From contig CM041465.1 of NCBI GenBank assembly GCA_023213395.1, positions 26,977,741-27,041,740 on the forward strand: a stretch of DNA of 64,000 nucleotides, given 5' to 3'. Shown here piece by piece: positions 48,222-59,663 of the stretch; position 1 is the stretch's first letter, and each line of letters starts with the position of its first letter. This DNA is from Cycas panzhihuaensis (lineage: Eukaryota; Cycadophyta). The position numbers and the translations under genes are program-made. The notes beneath the pieces were generated by a model, which worked only from the letters and a program-made list of their open reading frames with translations, did not search any database and was not told the origin of the DNA.

Positions 48222-49180
48222 TTGTCCATTCGAAGTAAAGTCATCAATGGGATGGATTACTTCGAAGACGATGAGGCCTTACTGGAGCACTTAGCGGGCT
48301 CCGTGCCCAACTTACCTTCTGGTCACCATAAGCTTAGCCACCAGAAGGTCCTAGTGATTGGGTCCACATTAGCTGACCCAATCCCATCCTTCATTCTATC
48401 TCCTCCCATTGACCTTGCCCCTCTCCATTTCAAGGAGGGGAACACCATATATATGGGGGTAACTTAGGACATAGTCCTCGCCCTGGGCAAGGTCATTAAG
48501 GTAGGGGCAGAATGTACTCTTGATGAAGTAAGGGAATACTCCCTTTTGTTCTAAGAGTTCCAAGATGTCTTCACATGGGACTACTTTAACATGAAGGAAA
48601 TTGACCCCTCCATTATCACCCACAACCTCACCACTATTCCTAGCGCTCACCTTGTCGCCAGAAGTAGCATCCTCTCCATCCTAAACTCTCGGTCGCCATC
48701 AAGATGGAGGTTGAGAAACTCTTGGATGCAGGACTTATCACTTCTATCGACTACCCCAAATGGGTGTTAAACATCGTCCCCATTGCCAAGAAAAATGGGA
48801 CCATCCTAATATGTGTTGATTTTCACGACATTAATAACGCATGTCCTAAAGATAACTTCCCACTCCCCTTTATCAATCAAATCATCGATCGAACTACTGG
48901 ATTTGAAGTCATGTCCTTGATGGATGGCTTGTCTGGTTACAACTAGATACAAATTTCTCCTAAAGACCATCATAAGACGGGCTTCACCACTCTGTGGGGT
49001 ACTTTCACCTACAAGGCAATGCCTTTCAGACTTAAAAATGTAGGAGCCACATATTAGAGGGCTATGTATTTTATTTTCCATGACCTCATCAATAACACAT
49101 TGGAGGTCTTTATGGAAGCATGATGGGTCTCTCGCGTACTAGAGCCCATCACCCTTTGGACTTACGGCCATCTTCACATG
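48222..49180 (+). pseudogene. Element F reverse transcriptase
   Basis: RT in two frames. 48222-48690 gives FQDVFTWDYFNMKEIDPSI, the usual entry to RT. From 48704 on it reads ITSIDYPKWVLNIVPIAKKN, CVDFHDINNACPKDNFPLP and SLMDGLSGYN, then KTGFTTLWGTFTYKAMPFRL. The Arg in MPFRL replaces a Gly that is almost invariant in RTs. The YxDD region (about 49110-49140) falls in a frameshifted stretch and is not legible. Confidence 0.85.
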
Positions 49181-49199
49181 ATGCTGTAAGTATCATGTT

Positions 49200-49800
49200 A
49201 GTCTCAACTCGCTTAAATGTGTGTTTGTCGTCACTTCTGGCAAACTCCTAGGGTTCCTTGTGTCAAAGCAAGGGATCCAAATCGATCTAGACAAAGTCAA
49301 GGCAATCCTTGACATGCCGCCTCTTAGAATGCAATGATAAATCAAGTCGTTTCTAGGTAGGCTTGGTTTCCCTAGGTGTTTTTTGGCAGACTTCGCCATA
49401 AACGCCAAACCGCTTACCAACCTATTAAAGAAAGGAGCTCCATTTGTTTGGTCGATTAAGGCCCAACAAGCCTTCGAAGGACTAAAGGAAGCACTCACCT
49501 CCGCTCCAATGTTGGCACCTCCTTGCTTTGATAGGCCCTTCATCTTGTATACCTTGGTAACCGATGAATCCTTTGGCATAATGCTCACACAAGAGGACAA
49601 TTCAGGAATTGAGAGAGCGATCTATTTCATCAGCTGTACCCTCGTGGCTGGCGAGCTTAACTATCCCCCCACCGAGAAGGAATATCTCTCCTTGGTCCAT
49701 GCGACCAAGAAGTTCTGACATTATTTGCTTGGAAACACCACCAAGGTGATCGTCCAATTCGATCCCTTGCGCTTCTTACTTACTCGATCTACCTAACCAG
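49200..49800 (+). pseudogene. Element F RT thumb and first RNase H
   Basis: Begins with SLNSLKCVFVVTSGKLLGFL and QIDLDKVKAI (about 49200-49310). The gypsy RNase H follows in the frame of 49383-49718, with APFVWSIKAQQAFEGLKEAL, TDESFGIMLTQED and LNYPPTEKEYLSLVHATKKF. A stop follows, then HYLLGN. It would remove RNA from the hybrid during replication. Confidence 0.8.
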
Positions 49801-50089
49801 TAGGACTAGTCGTTGGGCCATCCTACTCCAAGAGTTCGACCTTCAAATCATTAACAGGAAGTCGAAGAAGGGAATGATAATGGCAGAGAAACTAGCCAAT
49901 GCCCCCATTCCCAACACATGCGACATTGATGATTCTCTCCCTGATGAGTCTATCCTGACCATCTAGGGTACCTCTCCTCATCCGCTCGCTGATAGTGAGT
50001 GGTATGACGACATTGTGCAGTATCTCACTCAGTAGCAATACCGCCCTGAAGCCAGCAACAAAGTCAGGTCACACATCCGCACCACCGCC

Positions 50090-51244
50090 AGACAATACTT
50101 CCTCATAGATGAAGTGTTGTACAAAAGATCCTTTAATGGGATCCTTCTTCGCTGCATTGCTTCAGACGAAGTGGACCAGATACTCTGCGAATGCCATCAT
50201 GGCATTTGTGGGGGCTACTTTAGGGGCCAATCCATGGCCCAAAGGATCCTCCGCATGGGCTATTATTGGCCATCCCTTTTCAAGGACGCCCATGCCTACG
50301 CCCTGAGATGTCGATGATGCCAAGAGCACGCCAACATCTCTCACGTGCCTTTCGAGGCCCTCCATCCTATCATATCTCCATGGCCCTTTGCTCAATGGGG
50401 TTTAGACCTCATTAGTGCCATATTACTACCTTCTTCATTGCAACACAAGTACATCTTGACTGCCATGGAGTATTTTACAAAATGGGCGGAGGTAATCCCT
50501 CTGTCTACTATGCCTGGCAAGATGATAGCCACCTTCGTCTACCAGCATATCATTTGTCACTTCAGGATTCCAGATGTCTTAATCAAAGACAATGGAACCC
50601 CCTTTTGTAACAAGGAGATGGATGAGCTTTGCGAGAAGTTCAAGATTTCTCATAAGACCTCATCTCCTTATTACCCTCAAGCAAACAAATAAGTTGAATC
50701 ATTCAACAAAACCCTTATTAATATTTTAAAGAAAACCATCACGTAATCTCAAAGAGATTGGCATCTTCAGCTCCCTTCCGCCTTATGGGCCTATTGTACT
50801 TTTATCCATATGGCTACTGGAATGACACCATTCTCCTTAGTCTACGGAACTGAGGTGGTACTCCCACTGGAAGTGGAGATCCCCTCTCTATGAGTCTCCC
50901 TTAGAGGTCTTATCGATGAGGAGTCTATCTGTCAGGCTCGCCTCTTAGACCTCGAGGCTCTAGATGAGAGGCGTTTAATGGCTTACCAAGTAAACCTCGC
51001 TTTGAAAGCCTGCTCACAAAGGACTTATGACAAACATCTTTGTACCCATCCTTTATACCTTAGGGACTACGCCCTCAAGCTAGAATATGTCCATGATTGC
51101 CTAACCAAATTTGGGCCTAAATGGATCAGCCCCTTCGTCGTTCTCGAGAGCCTCGATAACAGTGCTTATAGGATTGCCACCTTGGAAGGCCTGGAATTTG
51201 AGAAGGTGGTCAACAGAAAATTCCTCAAGAAATTTTATGTATGA
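50090..51244 (+). pseudogene. Element F integrase
   Basis: Integrase in one frame with a few stops. The zinc-binding region (about 50130-50340) includes ECHHGICGGYFRGQSMA and YYWPSLFKDAHAY. The core holds WGLDLISAI (first Asp, about 50397), KDNGTPF (second Asp, about 50588) and YYPQANK followed by a stop and VESFNK (Glu, about 50697). The C-terminal part runs to GLEFEKVVNRKFLKKFYV and the stop at 51242. The core ends in the GPKWISPFVVLE module typical of gypsy integrases. Confidence 0.88.
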
Positions 51245-52100
51245 TTTTCTTGGCAATCCCTTCACCACGCTCTGAAGTGAGCCTAAACTACCACCCTAAG
51301 CTTGTTCGCATTCCCCCTAGTCTTAGATGGAATTGATAGCTTAGGTCCTCATTCTTTTTGGTTCCTTCTGTAGGACCCTTGTTCCCTCTTTCTTGGGAAC
51401 CTCGCCTCCCTATTTGGGTATCCCCCAATTAGGGTGACTCTTGGGGTGTCGTCACTCCTTCCCATCACTATTTCCTTTGCATATCTCACTATGCTCCCAC
51501 ATGGACATGCATGTCACCCTGTCTCTTAGCCTCGCGCGTATCCATCGCTGCTACTTGTGGTGATCATATGCGTCCCCACTAGAGATATGGTCCTGCATGA
51601 AAGAAAATATGTGTCTAGCTCATAATGAATAACACATCACATCCACATCAAAAACAAGCATAACTCTAGTTATGCGATAGTCAAAATATCACCTACTACA
51701 TCATCATGCATCTGTGCATACTCACACTTATATACATATACTCTCATATGTACACACCAAGACCAAAACATCATAAACATATATATCCATTGTGCATCCA
51801 TTGCAATGTATACCACAAACATCATCTCATGTGTCAAATGGGGTACTAATCACCTTGTCTATATATACAAAATTAATCCTCATAACATACAAATGATAGT
51901 ACATCATCCATGGGAAGCCAGTGTCCTTGCAGGGGGGTGCAATCATATGTCTCTACATGGTGACCCCCTGGAGGCCAGTGCTTTCCCTCATCACATCCTA
52001 ACCTACATTATACCCTACTGCTGTCCCTCTCTGGGGGCGTCATCTCCTGGTCAGTGTGATCCCTCTCCTGCAGACCACATGCCTCATAGGCTCCTCCGTA
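51245..52100. other. Element F spacer downstream of integrase
   Basis: Non-coding on both strands as far as I can see. It may include the 3' untranslated part of the antisense gene that ends near 52.1-52.2 kb. Confidence 0.45.
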
Positions 52101-52139
52101 GCCTCTAGGAGCTCCCTACCTCACTCCCCTCATCGCATG

Positions 52140-54040
52140 GCCTCCTTGATGTTGTCACCGCTGTGTAGGTATGTGTCCTGCTCTGGCTTGACCTTGATGT
52201 CACCTAATCCACCAGCTGATTGTAGCGAGCCTGGATACGATCTCTCTCACCCTCTACTCCCTAGAGTCTCTCCTCCATGCTCTGGAACTTCTCCTCCATC
52301 CCTCGGAGATGCTCCTCTAGGACTGCCATCTGTATCCTGCCCTCCGCGTCTTTGCCTACTCCTCCTTGAGCCTCCAACACCTATACATGACTCTGCAGTG
52401 CATCTCGCTCGCTCTAAGTCTTGTCTAGCTCTCTCATTGCGTAGTCCCACAGATGCTATGTGCTCCTGGGACTCTGTAGCCCATATATCCCTCACCCTCG
52501 CCAATGGGGCGAATGATGCCATGTGGGCACCAGTTGATCTGGGCGCATCCCCAGCCTGGATAGGTGGCTGCCCCTCTGTATACACCTAAGAGAACATCTC
52601 CCTCACCACATCCTCCACCAACCACTAGATCTTTGCGGTACCTGTAAACCCAACATGCCATATGTCACATACCAAACTGAAACTAAATCAAAGCATGTGA
52701 GCATCTGGCTATCAAACAATGAGGAAAGTAAGGCCTCATCTGCTGCAACTGCCAGCTTCTCCCCCTATGCGATGGCCTCTACCCCTGGCACTCCACTAGC
52801 TGCTAGTGCCTCCTCCTTTGGCATCTCCTCTGCAACTGCCTCCACTATTGGAGCCTGCGTCCCTCCCTCTACTGGTGGAGCTGTCCCCCTAGGTCTCTCC
52901 ATAATCCTCAATCTAGGAGCTCGTGTCACATGCCCCCTTGTCTCCTCAGCAGTCCCTGATGGACTTGCCTCCTCTATAGCTCACGATGGGCCGGCCCCAT
53001 CTCCTCCATCGCCTCCATCTCCTCCATCACTGCCATCATCGTCTCCATGGCAGCCCCTACCACTCCTGCCTCCTCATCACTATTCCATCTCATCGCTCGG
53101 TAGGGATCTGAGGTGTAGTCAGTCATGGTAAGGAGATTTAGCGGTGTAGCATCCATGGACCTCCTGACGTATGCCTGATCCTTAACTCCCCTGAACCAGG
53201 TCTACCATCTGTGTACCATGGGTGCCTACTCTGATATAGGGTGTGGTCCCCCTGGTGGTGCCACTGCTGTAAAGTGATCGAAGAACCAACACTACAAGAG
53301 GGTGCTGTAAGATAATCCACCTTTACCCGCTGTCCTGATAGTGTCCAGCTGAGTGACGAGGTTCGCCACTCTGAGGGTGGCCCAATCCAATTGCTCCCCA
53401 GCCTCGCACCTTCATACATCATCGATCCAACCACCTGGGATGTCTCTATAGTTATGTTTCTGGGATATCCAAAACAAAAGACATAGTGTGATCAACTTCC
53501 TTACACGATGGATCCCAGACATCACCATACTTTACAGAGGCACCCCTCGCCTCTCCCACTTGTCCTAGCCCATAAAAAACATAGTCGCCTCTGGATGGGC
53601 TGCCTCGTTGCTAGGCAATGCTCCTAGCGAGGCTGGTCTCCTTGTCGTTGGCACTCCAAGGATCCACCAGATGTCTTTAGGTGTCACCGTTATGTCCCTT
53701 ACTTGGGGCAAATGGAACATGTATCTCTGTCTATCCCAATGCGACCTGATGTCTACCAACAACCTCTAATCTGACATGTATTGTGGTGTCCTTGTGACCC
53801 TCAGCAGGCCACATCGTGCCAGGATCCACCGATCCGCCCTCGTCATCATCTCTATAAAACTCAACATAGCCATACCAATGTTCTCGCGGTTCTCCACTGC
53901 GATCACCACCTATAAAATGCCATCAAACATGTCAATCTATAGCCAACACTTGCTCTCAGCCTCTTAGGGCTCTCCCTCGGGCTCATTTGGTCGAGACTTA
54001 GGGACCCTTGGGGCATCCTTTTCATTTTTCACTCATTCTA
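52140..54040 (-). pseudogene. Antisense plant-mobile-domain-like gene inside element F (2 exons seen)
   Basis: A minus-strand gene opposite to the element. One frame spans about 54030-52985 with stops: TRADRWILARCGLLRVTRT, HWDRQRYMFHLPQVRDITV, TPKDIWWILGVPTTRRPASL, CWFFDHFTAVAP, PYRAMRWNSDEEAG. The FHLP...TVTPKDI...ILGVP pattern is that of plant mobile domains (aminotransferase-like/MAIN). A donor GTGAGC (52984-52979) and an acceptor TTTACAG (ending 52642) remove 343 bp and join the two frames in phase. The second exon, 52641 to about 52140, gives a basic helical stretch, GLRNERARQDLERARCTAES, likely a coiled coil. Stops include 53565 and 52247. The start is not fixed; an upstream exon may begin near 54417. 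Function is unknown. Confidence 0.7.
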
Positions 54041-54389
54041 CCTTTGCACCGCGCTAAACTTCGTGGTACTGCAGAGTTTAGGCTAGGTCCTACGGCGATA
54101 AGGGCCCCGCGGCAAAGATCATGGCATTGCAATCTTTACCGCGGTGCGAACGTCGCCCCCCAAAAGGAGGGGTTCCAGGACCCAGAAAACCCCAAAAATT
54201 CCTTGTGGTGGGTTGCAGTTGGGCCCAGTAGAACCAGGTCTGCCTAATGCCCCGGTCTCGCCCCTCTTTGGGTCCAATTCAAACTCTAGGAGGTCATTTT
54301 TCACCCTTAAGGGGCCCAAAAATTATATTAAAAATTCATAAAAAAATATCAAAACTCAAATGCAATTTTGGGAGGGGTTTTGGCGATCC

Positions 54390-54590
54390 ACTTACTACAT
54401 TAGGTCGTGTGGTCGTCATCTCGCTCTCCCGGTCACGTTGGCTGCCTCCTCGCTCTGATCCAACAACCGAATCTCTCACTGCGTGTCCCGGAAGTGGGGT
54501 AGCATTCTGCTGTGTAAGGAATGAGCTCTGGATTTCGTATGAGAGCTCGTGAAAATGAAATCCTTTTTTGTTCAAGTTTCCTTATATAGG
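54390..54590 (-). promoter_or_regulatory. Candidate promoter and first exon of the antisense gene
   Basis: The minus strand reads CCTATATAAG at 54590-54581, a good TATA box. An ATG at about 54417 opens MTTTRPNV, and a consensus donor GTAAGT follows at 54395-54390. This would give a short first exon spliced toward 54.0 kb. TATATA is palindromic, so it could also serve the sense ORF that starts near 54590; the minus match to TATAWAAR is better. Confidence 0.45.
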
Positions 54591-55552
54591 TGGGGGCCCC
54601 GTTGGGCACTTCCTCCTTTTTCGCCTCTGAGGTAGCCTTTGAGACTGCATTTTCACCTTGGCCAACATTGCTTTCTGGCCTAGTTCCTCTTTTCGTCTCT
54701 ATGGTATCCTTTCAACCCGTTTCTCTCGGTGCATTAATGATGCCCCAAGTAGCTCATTTTTGCCAAAGCCCCCCTTGTCTCATTTTACGTGCCACTCCCG
54801 TGCATGCCGGAGTTTATACTCGTTTGGCTCGTTTTGCCACCATGGACTTATTTTCGCAGCCCGTTTTTGCTCTTGACACTCCCATAGGGAGTGACCCCTC
54901 TAGCCACGCATCCCTTTGTGCTTCCTTAAGCCAGTTTGGGCACCCTGAAGGCCCCTTTGTCTACCATTTTCTTCCCCATTGGTGGGGTAGTCTTCCCTAC
55001 CTTTGGGTCACCTCATTGCCAGGCCTTCGTACCCCTTCACGGCCATTGTTACTAGCCACACAGGGTCCTCTTCTCACCTCTTTCTTCAGTTACATTGCAC
55101 TTCTTTGAGCAAAGAAGTCATTCTTACTCATGGCTCTTTTCATTTTCACTGATGGCAGAAGCCTCGGTAATCCTAGTCCTTCTGCTGCTGTGTGGATACT
55201 CCATGATTCCTCTGGGCATGACTACCTGTGCTCTGGAATCTTCCTTCCTAAGGCAACCAATAATGAAGCCAAGTACATAGCCATTATTGAAGCCCTCACT
55301 GATGCAATACGTTTCCATTATGGACCCATCATCCTTGTTTGCGACTCCTAAGTGGTGGTGTCTCATCTCATCCAGATCTACCAGGTGTGGTACCCACGCT
55401 GGAGAGCCCTAACATCGACCGTGAGGTCGCTATTAGCTCGCTTCCAGTCCATCGATGTTTTCCATATTCCCCGGGCCCTCAATGTTGAGGTTGACAGCCT
55501 TGTTCACCTCATCCTTGAGCGTCACCTTCCTCTTCTCAGCGACTACCTTTGA
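54590..55552 (+). pseudogene. Element F second RNase H (sense ORF beside the 3' LTR)
   Basis: A sense frame of about 320 codons with two stops (55106 and 55349). The first 170 residues match nothing I recognise. From 55130 the RNase H fold is clear: FTDGRSLGNPSPSAAVWIL (first Asp), NNEAKYIAIIEALTDA (Glu), LVCDS followed by a stop and VVVSHL (second Asp), and HIPRALNVEVDSLVHL (last His/Asp region). It resembles the extra archaeal-type RNase H of Tat-lineage elements. Here it lies 3.9 kb downstream of integrase and just upstream of the polypurine tract rather than beside the first RNase H. Confidence 0.78.
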
Positions 55553-55899
55553 TAGACTTGCTTGGCCTGCCCGTTGCCCAAGTCTCTGGCTGCCTTTCTC
55601 CCAACTTGTTTGTCTAGTCTATTGGTTATCCTTATATTATCTATTGCATTTCAGTGATGGGGGCATCCCCCATTTTTCATTCCTTTCATCTCCAAGTTGA
55701 CTTCTAGATGACAAATAGGCAACCCCTATGTTATCCTTGTCTCCGTCTATCTTGTCCATGCATTTTGCCACGACACTCACCAACACCCTTGGTCCATATT
55801 CTATTCATGATTTATATATATACACATGTGCTACTAATAGTTTTTGGTTGCCAACATTTGCCATCACACCATGCTTCCGAGCAGTGAGGCTCTGCTGCC
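55553..55899. other. Element F spacer before the polypurine tract
   Basis: No gene recognised. Confidence 0.5.
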
Positions 55900-55909
55900 A
55901 AGGGGGTAG
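55900..55909 (+). other. Element F polypurine tract
   Basis: aagggggtag directly precedes the 3' LTR start TGTTTCCC. Confidence 0.8.
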
Positions 55910-58633
55910 TGTTTCCCAGCTACTGGGAATGGACTTAAGACAAGTCAACTCAGGTAAGCACAGGTATATACTTCTCACTTTTATCCTCGATTTCGCTTGG
56001 TAGAAGTTGTTTATAGTATTGTTTGATGCATGTTTGCTTGCCTTTTGTGTGATCGCATTGCCTTCTCTGCTTGATCACGTTACTTGCGTCTGCCGCATAC
56101 TATTTAGCCTATGACGACCCATCATGGGGCACTCCTTAGCGAGTCATGCATCCCATATGGTACTCAGCCTCCTGCAACACCTCCACAACTCCTCAAACAT
56201 TATTTTTGGTAGCGATCCACTCGTATCAACACTCCTGTCACCACTTTGAGCCCCCTTCTAGGTGTGATAGGACCTCTCCGAGACTTGTTTCTCTCTTTCA
56301 GCCACTTGCCAGCCACTTGGGCATGAGCTCCCAGCCAGTCAGGCCTCTGCACACCCCTCTGTTTGGCTCTAGGCCTTGGTTTTATCTTTATTTTGGCTTT
56401 TAGTCCCGCACCACTGTAAATTAAGCGGTACCACAAAGTTTGCCGTGGTACCACGAAGTTTGTCGCGGTGCAACTGTCTAAATTTATTTTCTTTAATCCG
56501 CCGTGGCAATTCTCGCTCTTTTTGTGGAATTTCCACATGGTGCCTTTGATTACTCACCCCCACCGTAACCCTAATTATTTGTTTAGGGTTGGGATGAGTA
56601 TAAAACCTAAAAATGAATTTATTTTACTATCTTCTTTACTAATTTTTGCTCTCTACTCCTCCTTATGTTCTATAATTTCCTCCAGATCTACTCCTCTGCT
56701 CTAGCTCCTCTTCCATAGGTGCATCTACTACATCTCAGGCCCTATTGTAGTAGCTCCAAGCTTCCCTTTGTAGGTCCTATCAGTGGAAGGAGAATACTCT
56801 CAGCGCACCAACAAGCAAGCTCCAAGAACTAAGAGCAGCATCCACGTTTTACCTCCCCTTCAGCCCAGGTTTAAAATGCCTTCTTGACACAAGTTTTTCC
56901 TCTGGTTTTTAGTAGAAGAAGACTCTCCTCTTCTTCCCTACAGGTACCCTTTCAACATCCCTTAGGTTTTCTTGTGATTTCTTTCCTTTATGAGAAGTTC
57001 TTTAGTCAATTTTTGCTCCTCTCTTTTTACTCCAGAGGAGCTTGTCTCTTTGCTTCCTGTCCTGCACTATTTTTCCTCTCTTTTCTCGCAAGCCTACTCT
57101 AGGGTGGCTACGTAAGAGGGTTGCATAAGGTTGGGCGAAGGGAGAAAGGTGGGATCTGTCCCCTTGTTGGCCTTCTCCCTAAGGGTTTACCCTTCCCTTC
57201 CTTCCTCTTCTGCTCCATGCCTCCCTTTGGAGTTAGGTTAGGGATAGCGAGAGGCTTATCTCAGTTCTAAAATTAGTGTTGGTATCCCTTACCACATTGG
57301 TTTCAGTTACTTGCACCCTTAGGTTTTGGGCATCACATAAGCCCCAAAACCTGTCCCGGTTCAGTTTTGATCTTTGGCTTACACTGGTGTGATGATTTAC
57401 TGTCCATAGCACCTCGTCCCTTGGGTCTACCCGTGCACCATCTCGTTGGTTTGTTATCTCTTCTACTTGTTGTCCAGAACAACCATCACACTCTTGTCTT
57501 TTCCCATTGAGGCTACATGGAGGTATTTGCGGGTAGGTTAGCCATTCCAAGGCTAACCTTCCTATCTTAGTTATTGCTTGGCACTGCCTAGATCTGAGAT
57601 TTGTTTGGTGGTTTTTGGAGTAGAGTACATTACTTTTTAGCTTGATTTATTAGCCATCTTTTACATTTATATATATATTAGACATACTTGGTAGCCCCCT
57701 TCTCTGAAAGGGAGAAACCTTTTCTTGTGATTGATAGGTTCGCGGTGGTGAAAGCACGGAAGAGGTGGACTCCTTTAATAGGTAAGCCCTTCACTAGTGG
57801 TGCTTTCAGTTTCTTCCTTGTCTCCTTTTTACGCTATTTTGCTTTCACATATCGGGGAAGGTAAGGTAGCCCCTCATCCATTTCGGTAACCATCGCTAAC
57901 TAGCCCCACACCCACGTAGTGAGTTCGAGCAGACGAGTGCGAAAGGAGCACAAGGGTGTGACGTTTCATCCATGCTTCACTCCCAGGTATGCCTCCTCCC
58001 TTTCTTATCTCTTTTTTATGCTTTTGACATTTATTTGCAAACTTTGCGTGCTAAGTCACTTAAGAAACAAAAGGGAAATGAATGCATCTCTTGCATTCAT
58101 AAGCTCTTTTCTTTTCGTAATCGTTTACTTCATATGTATATAGGACTTAGGTGTGAACCGCGTACTCTTTAAGCCCCATCTCATCCATACGTAAGATGAT
58201 TTATCTCTTAGTCTTGCCTTTGATACTTTGCGTACTCTTGCTTGGCATACTACATAACAACCTAATCCTAGTCTACATCCCTCTCCTACTTGAGCTAGGT
58301 CATCACATATCACACACACCTACTTGCACATTACCTTCTCCCTCCTGTGAGAAGATGCAACCTTCTAGAGTCCACCCTCCTCTTTCCGGCCATCTAAGGG
58401 GTAGGTGGACCTCCTCCTTTGGGGCAACCCAAGGCCTCACCTTGCGTCCTCTTTCCGAAGATTACCTTAAGGTAATTAGGCACCATTCGTAGGTCCCAAA
58501 CTTGTGCTCCGGTGCACGAATGCCCTGCGTGGTGTTCTTTCTTGCTATTAGGATCCCATCCATAACTTGACCACTACCATTGATAGTTTATTTCCTTCTA
58601 AGCATAGAAGACCATCCCGTAGACGTGAATCCA
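55910..58633 (+). repeat. Element F 3' LTR
   Basis: 2724 bp, TGTTTCCCAGC to GTGAATCCA. It aligns with the 5' LTR throughout, with many transitions. It contains a short local duplication, ggtaccacgaagtttg-type, at about 56427-56470 that is absent from the 5' LTR. Confidence 0.93.
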
Positions 58634-58638
58634 TTAGT

Positions 58639-59651
58639 TAAATTGAATCAACTTGGTTTTATTGGTGTCTAGTTATTACAATATATTTTAATTTTGAGAG
58701 ACTTGGAATAGTGCATGTTTGCAATATCCCTTCTCTCTTCTTTTTCCTTGTATATATTTTACATATTTTAAACATCACAGTATTAAAAAAATATCCATAA
58801 AAGATCTCTACCACTAACCATTCTACCTTGTAAATAATATACATTAACTCATTCATTTATGGTGTAAGCCATTGAATTTGTTATAGAGCTAAACATTTTG
58901 CAATTGATCATTTATTCTTGTATTGATGTATAAAATATCTGGTAGACCACACTTCAATAAAACATTATCATAAACTTATACTTTTTTCTTTTAGTGGGGG
59001 TGGGGTGGTGTAGGAGGGTGTGCAAAGATAGACGTCAACAAAACTGGTAACAATATTGGGGATCTTTTCCTTCATTATACATATTGGTGAAATTCATTAA
59101 TTTTAAAGCTAGTTGATTAATCTAAGAGGCTATATACCCATTTCTTGAAGATTTAGGGTATATAGGAAGAGCTACAAAGCTCTCCTTAAGAAAGAAGACC
59201 AAAGACACCTGCTAGTAACTCTAGTGTTACTAAAGAAGAAAAATTCTTCACTAATTAAGAATCCCAAAAATTAAAAGCCTTATCATATATGGCTAACTAA
59301 AATATAACATGGAGAAATATTCTCTTCTGGATTCATAATAGCCCTTTGAATCTATTATTGAAATAATGGCCATTTGGGCTTATATCATCTTATATCAGCC
59401 TAAGGTTTGGTGGAGATTATGTCAATACCACTAGTCACACTTAGTTGACTTATCAGATGTTTGTAGTAAATATTCCAATATTTCTTAATGATAGTTAGTA
59501 GTAGACATTAGGAATTTCTTGCTCATTTCGTACCTATAAATTCAGGGGGCTTGAAGATCCTAGTGTTATTCAATAATGCTACTATATTGGATTCTACTTT
59601 AGCCTGCTCATACATTCTTTTCTCCCTCTGAACCACCTAGATTCCCTCATT
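58639..59651 (+). other. Spacer and probable end of element J LTR
   Basis: AT-rich, no gene. The sense strand near 59530 reads cctataaattcag, a TATA-like site about 120 bp upstream of the primer site at 59652, consistent with the 3' part of a plus-strand LTR. Its start was not found. Confidence 0.4.
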
Positions 59652-59663
59652 TGGTATTAGAGC
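59652..59663 (+). other. Primer-binding site of element J
   Basis: tggtattagagc, one base from the tRNA-iMet site, on the plus strand. No coding region of the element follows, so it is a remnant. Confidence 0.55.

Larger units (their letters stand above)
41689..58633 (+). mobile_element. Element F: large Ty3/gypsy element (Tat-like) with extra ORFs
   Basis: 16.9 kb, LTRs of 2701 and 2724 bp, flanked by imperfect 5-bp repeats gtagt (41684-41688) and ttagt (58634-58638). On plus the order is Gag, aspartic protease, RT, RNase H, integrase, then about 3.9 kb holding an antisense gene, then a sense ORF with a second RNase H, and a polypurine tract. Large size, long LTRs and two RNase H domains point to the Tat lineage of plant gypsy elements. 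Coding parts have stops and frameshifts, so it is inactive. No primer-binding site was recognised. Confidence 0.93.

Noticed and set aside
54119-54319. 66-codon open frame on minus between the antisense promoter and the PMD-like exon
   Set aside because: Not in phase with the PMD-like exon and probably intronic; no domain recognised.
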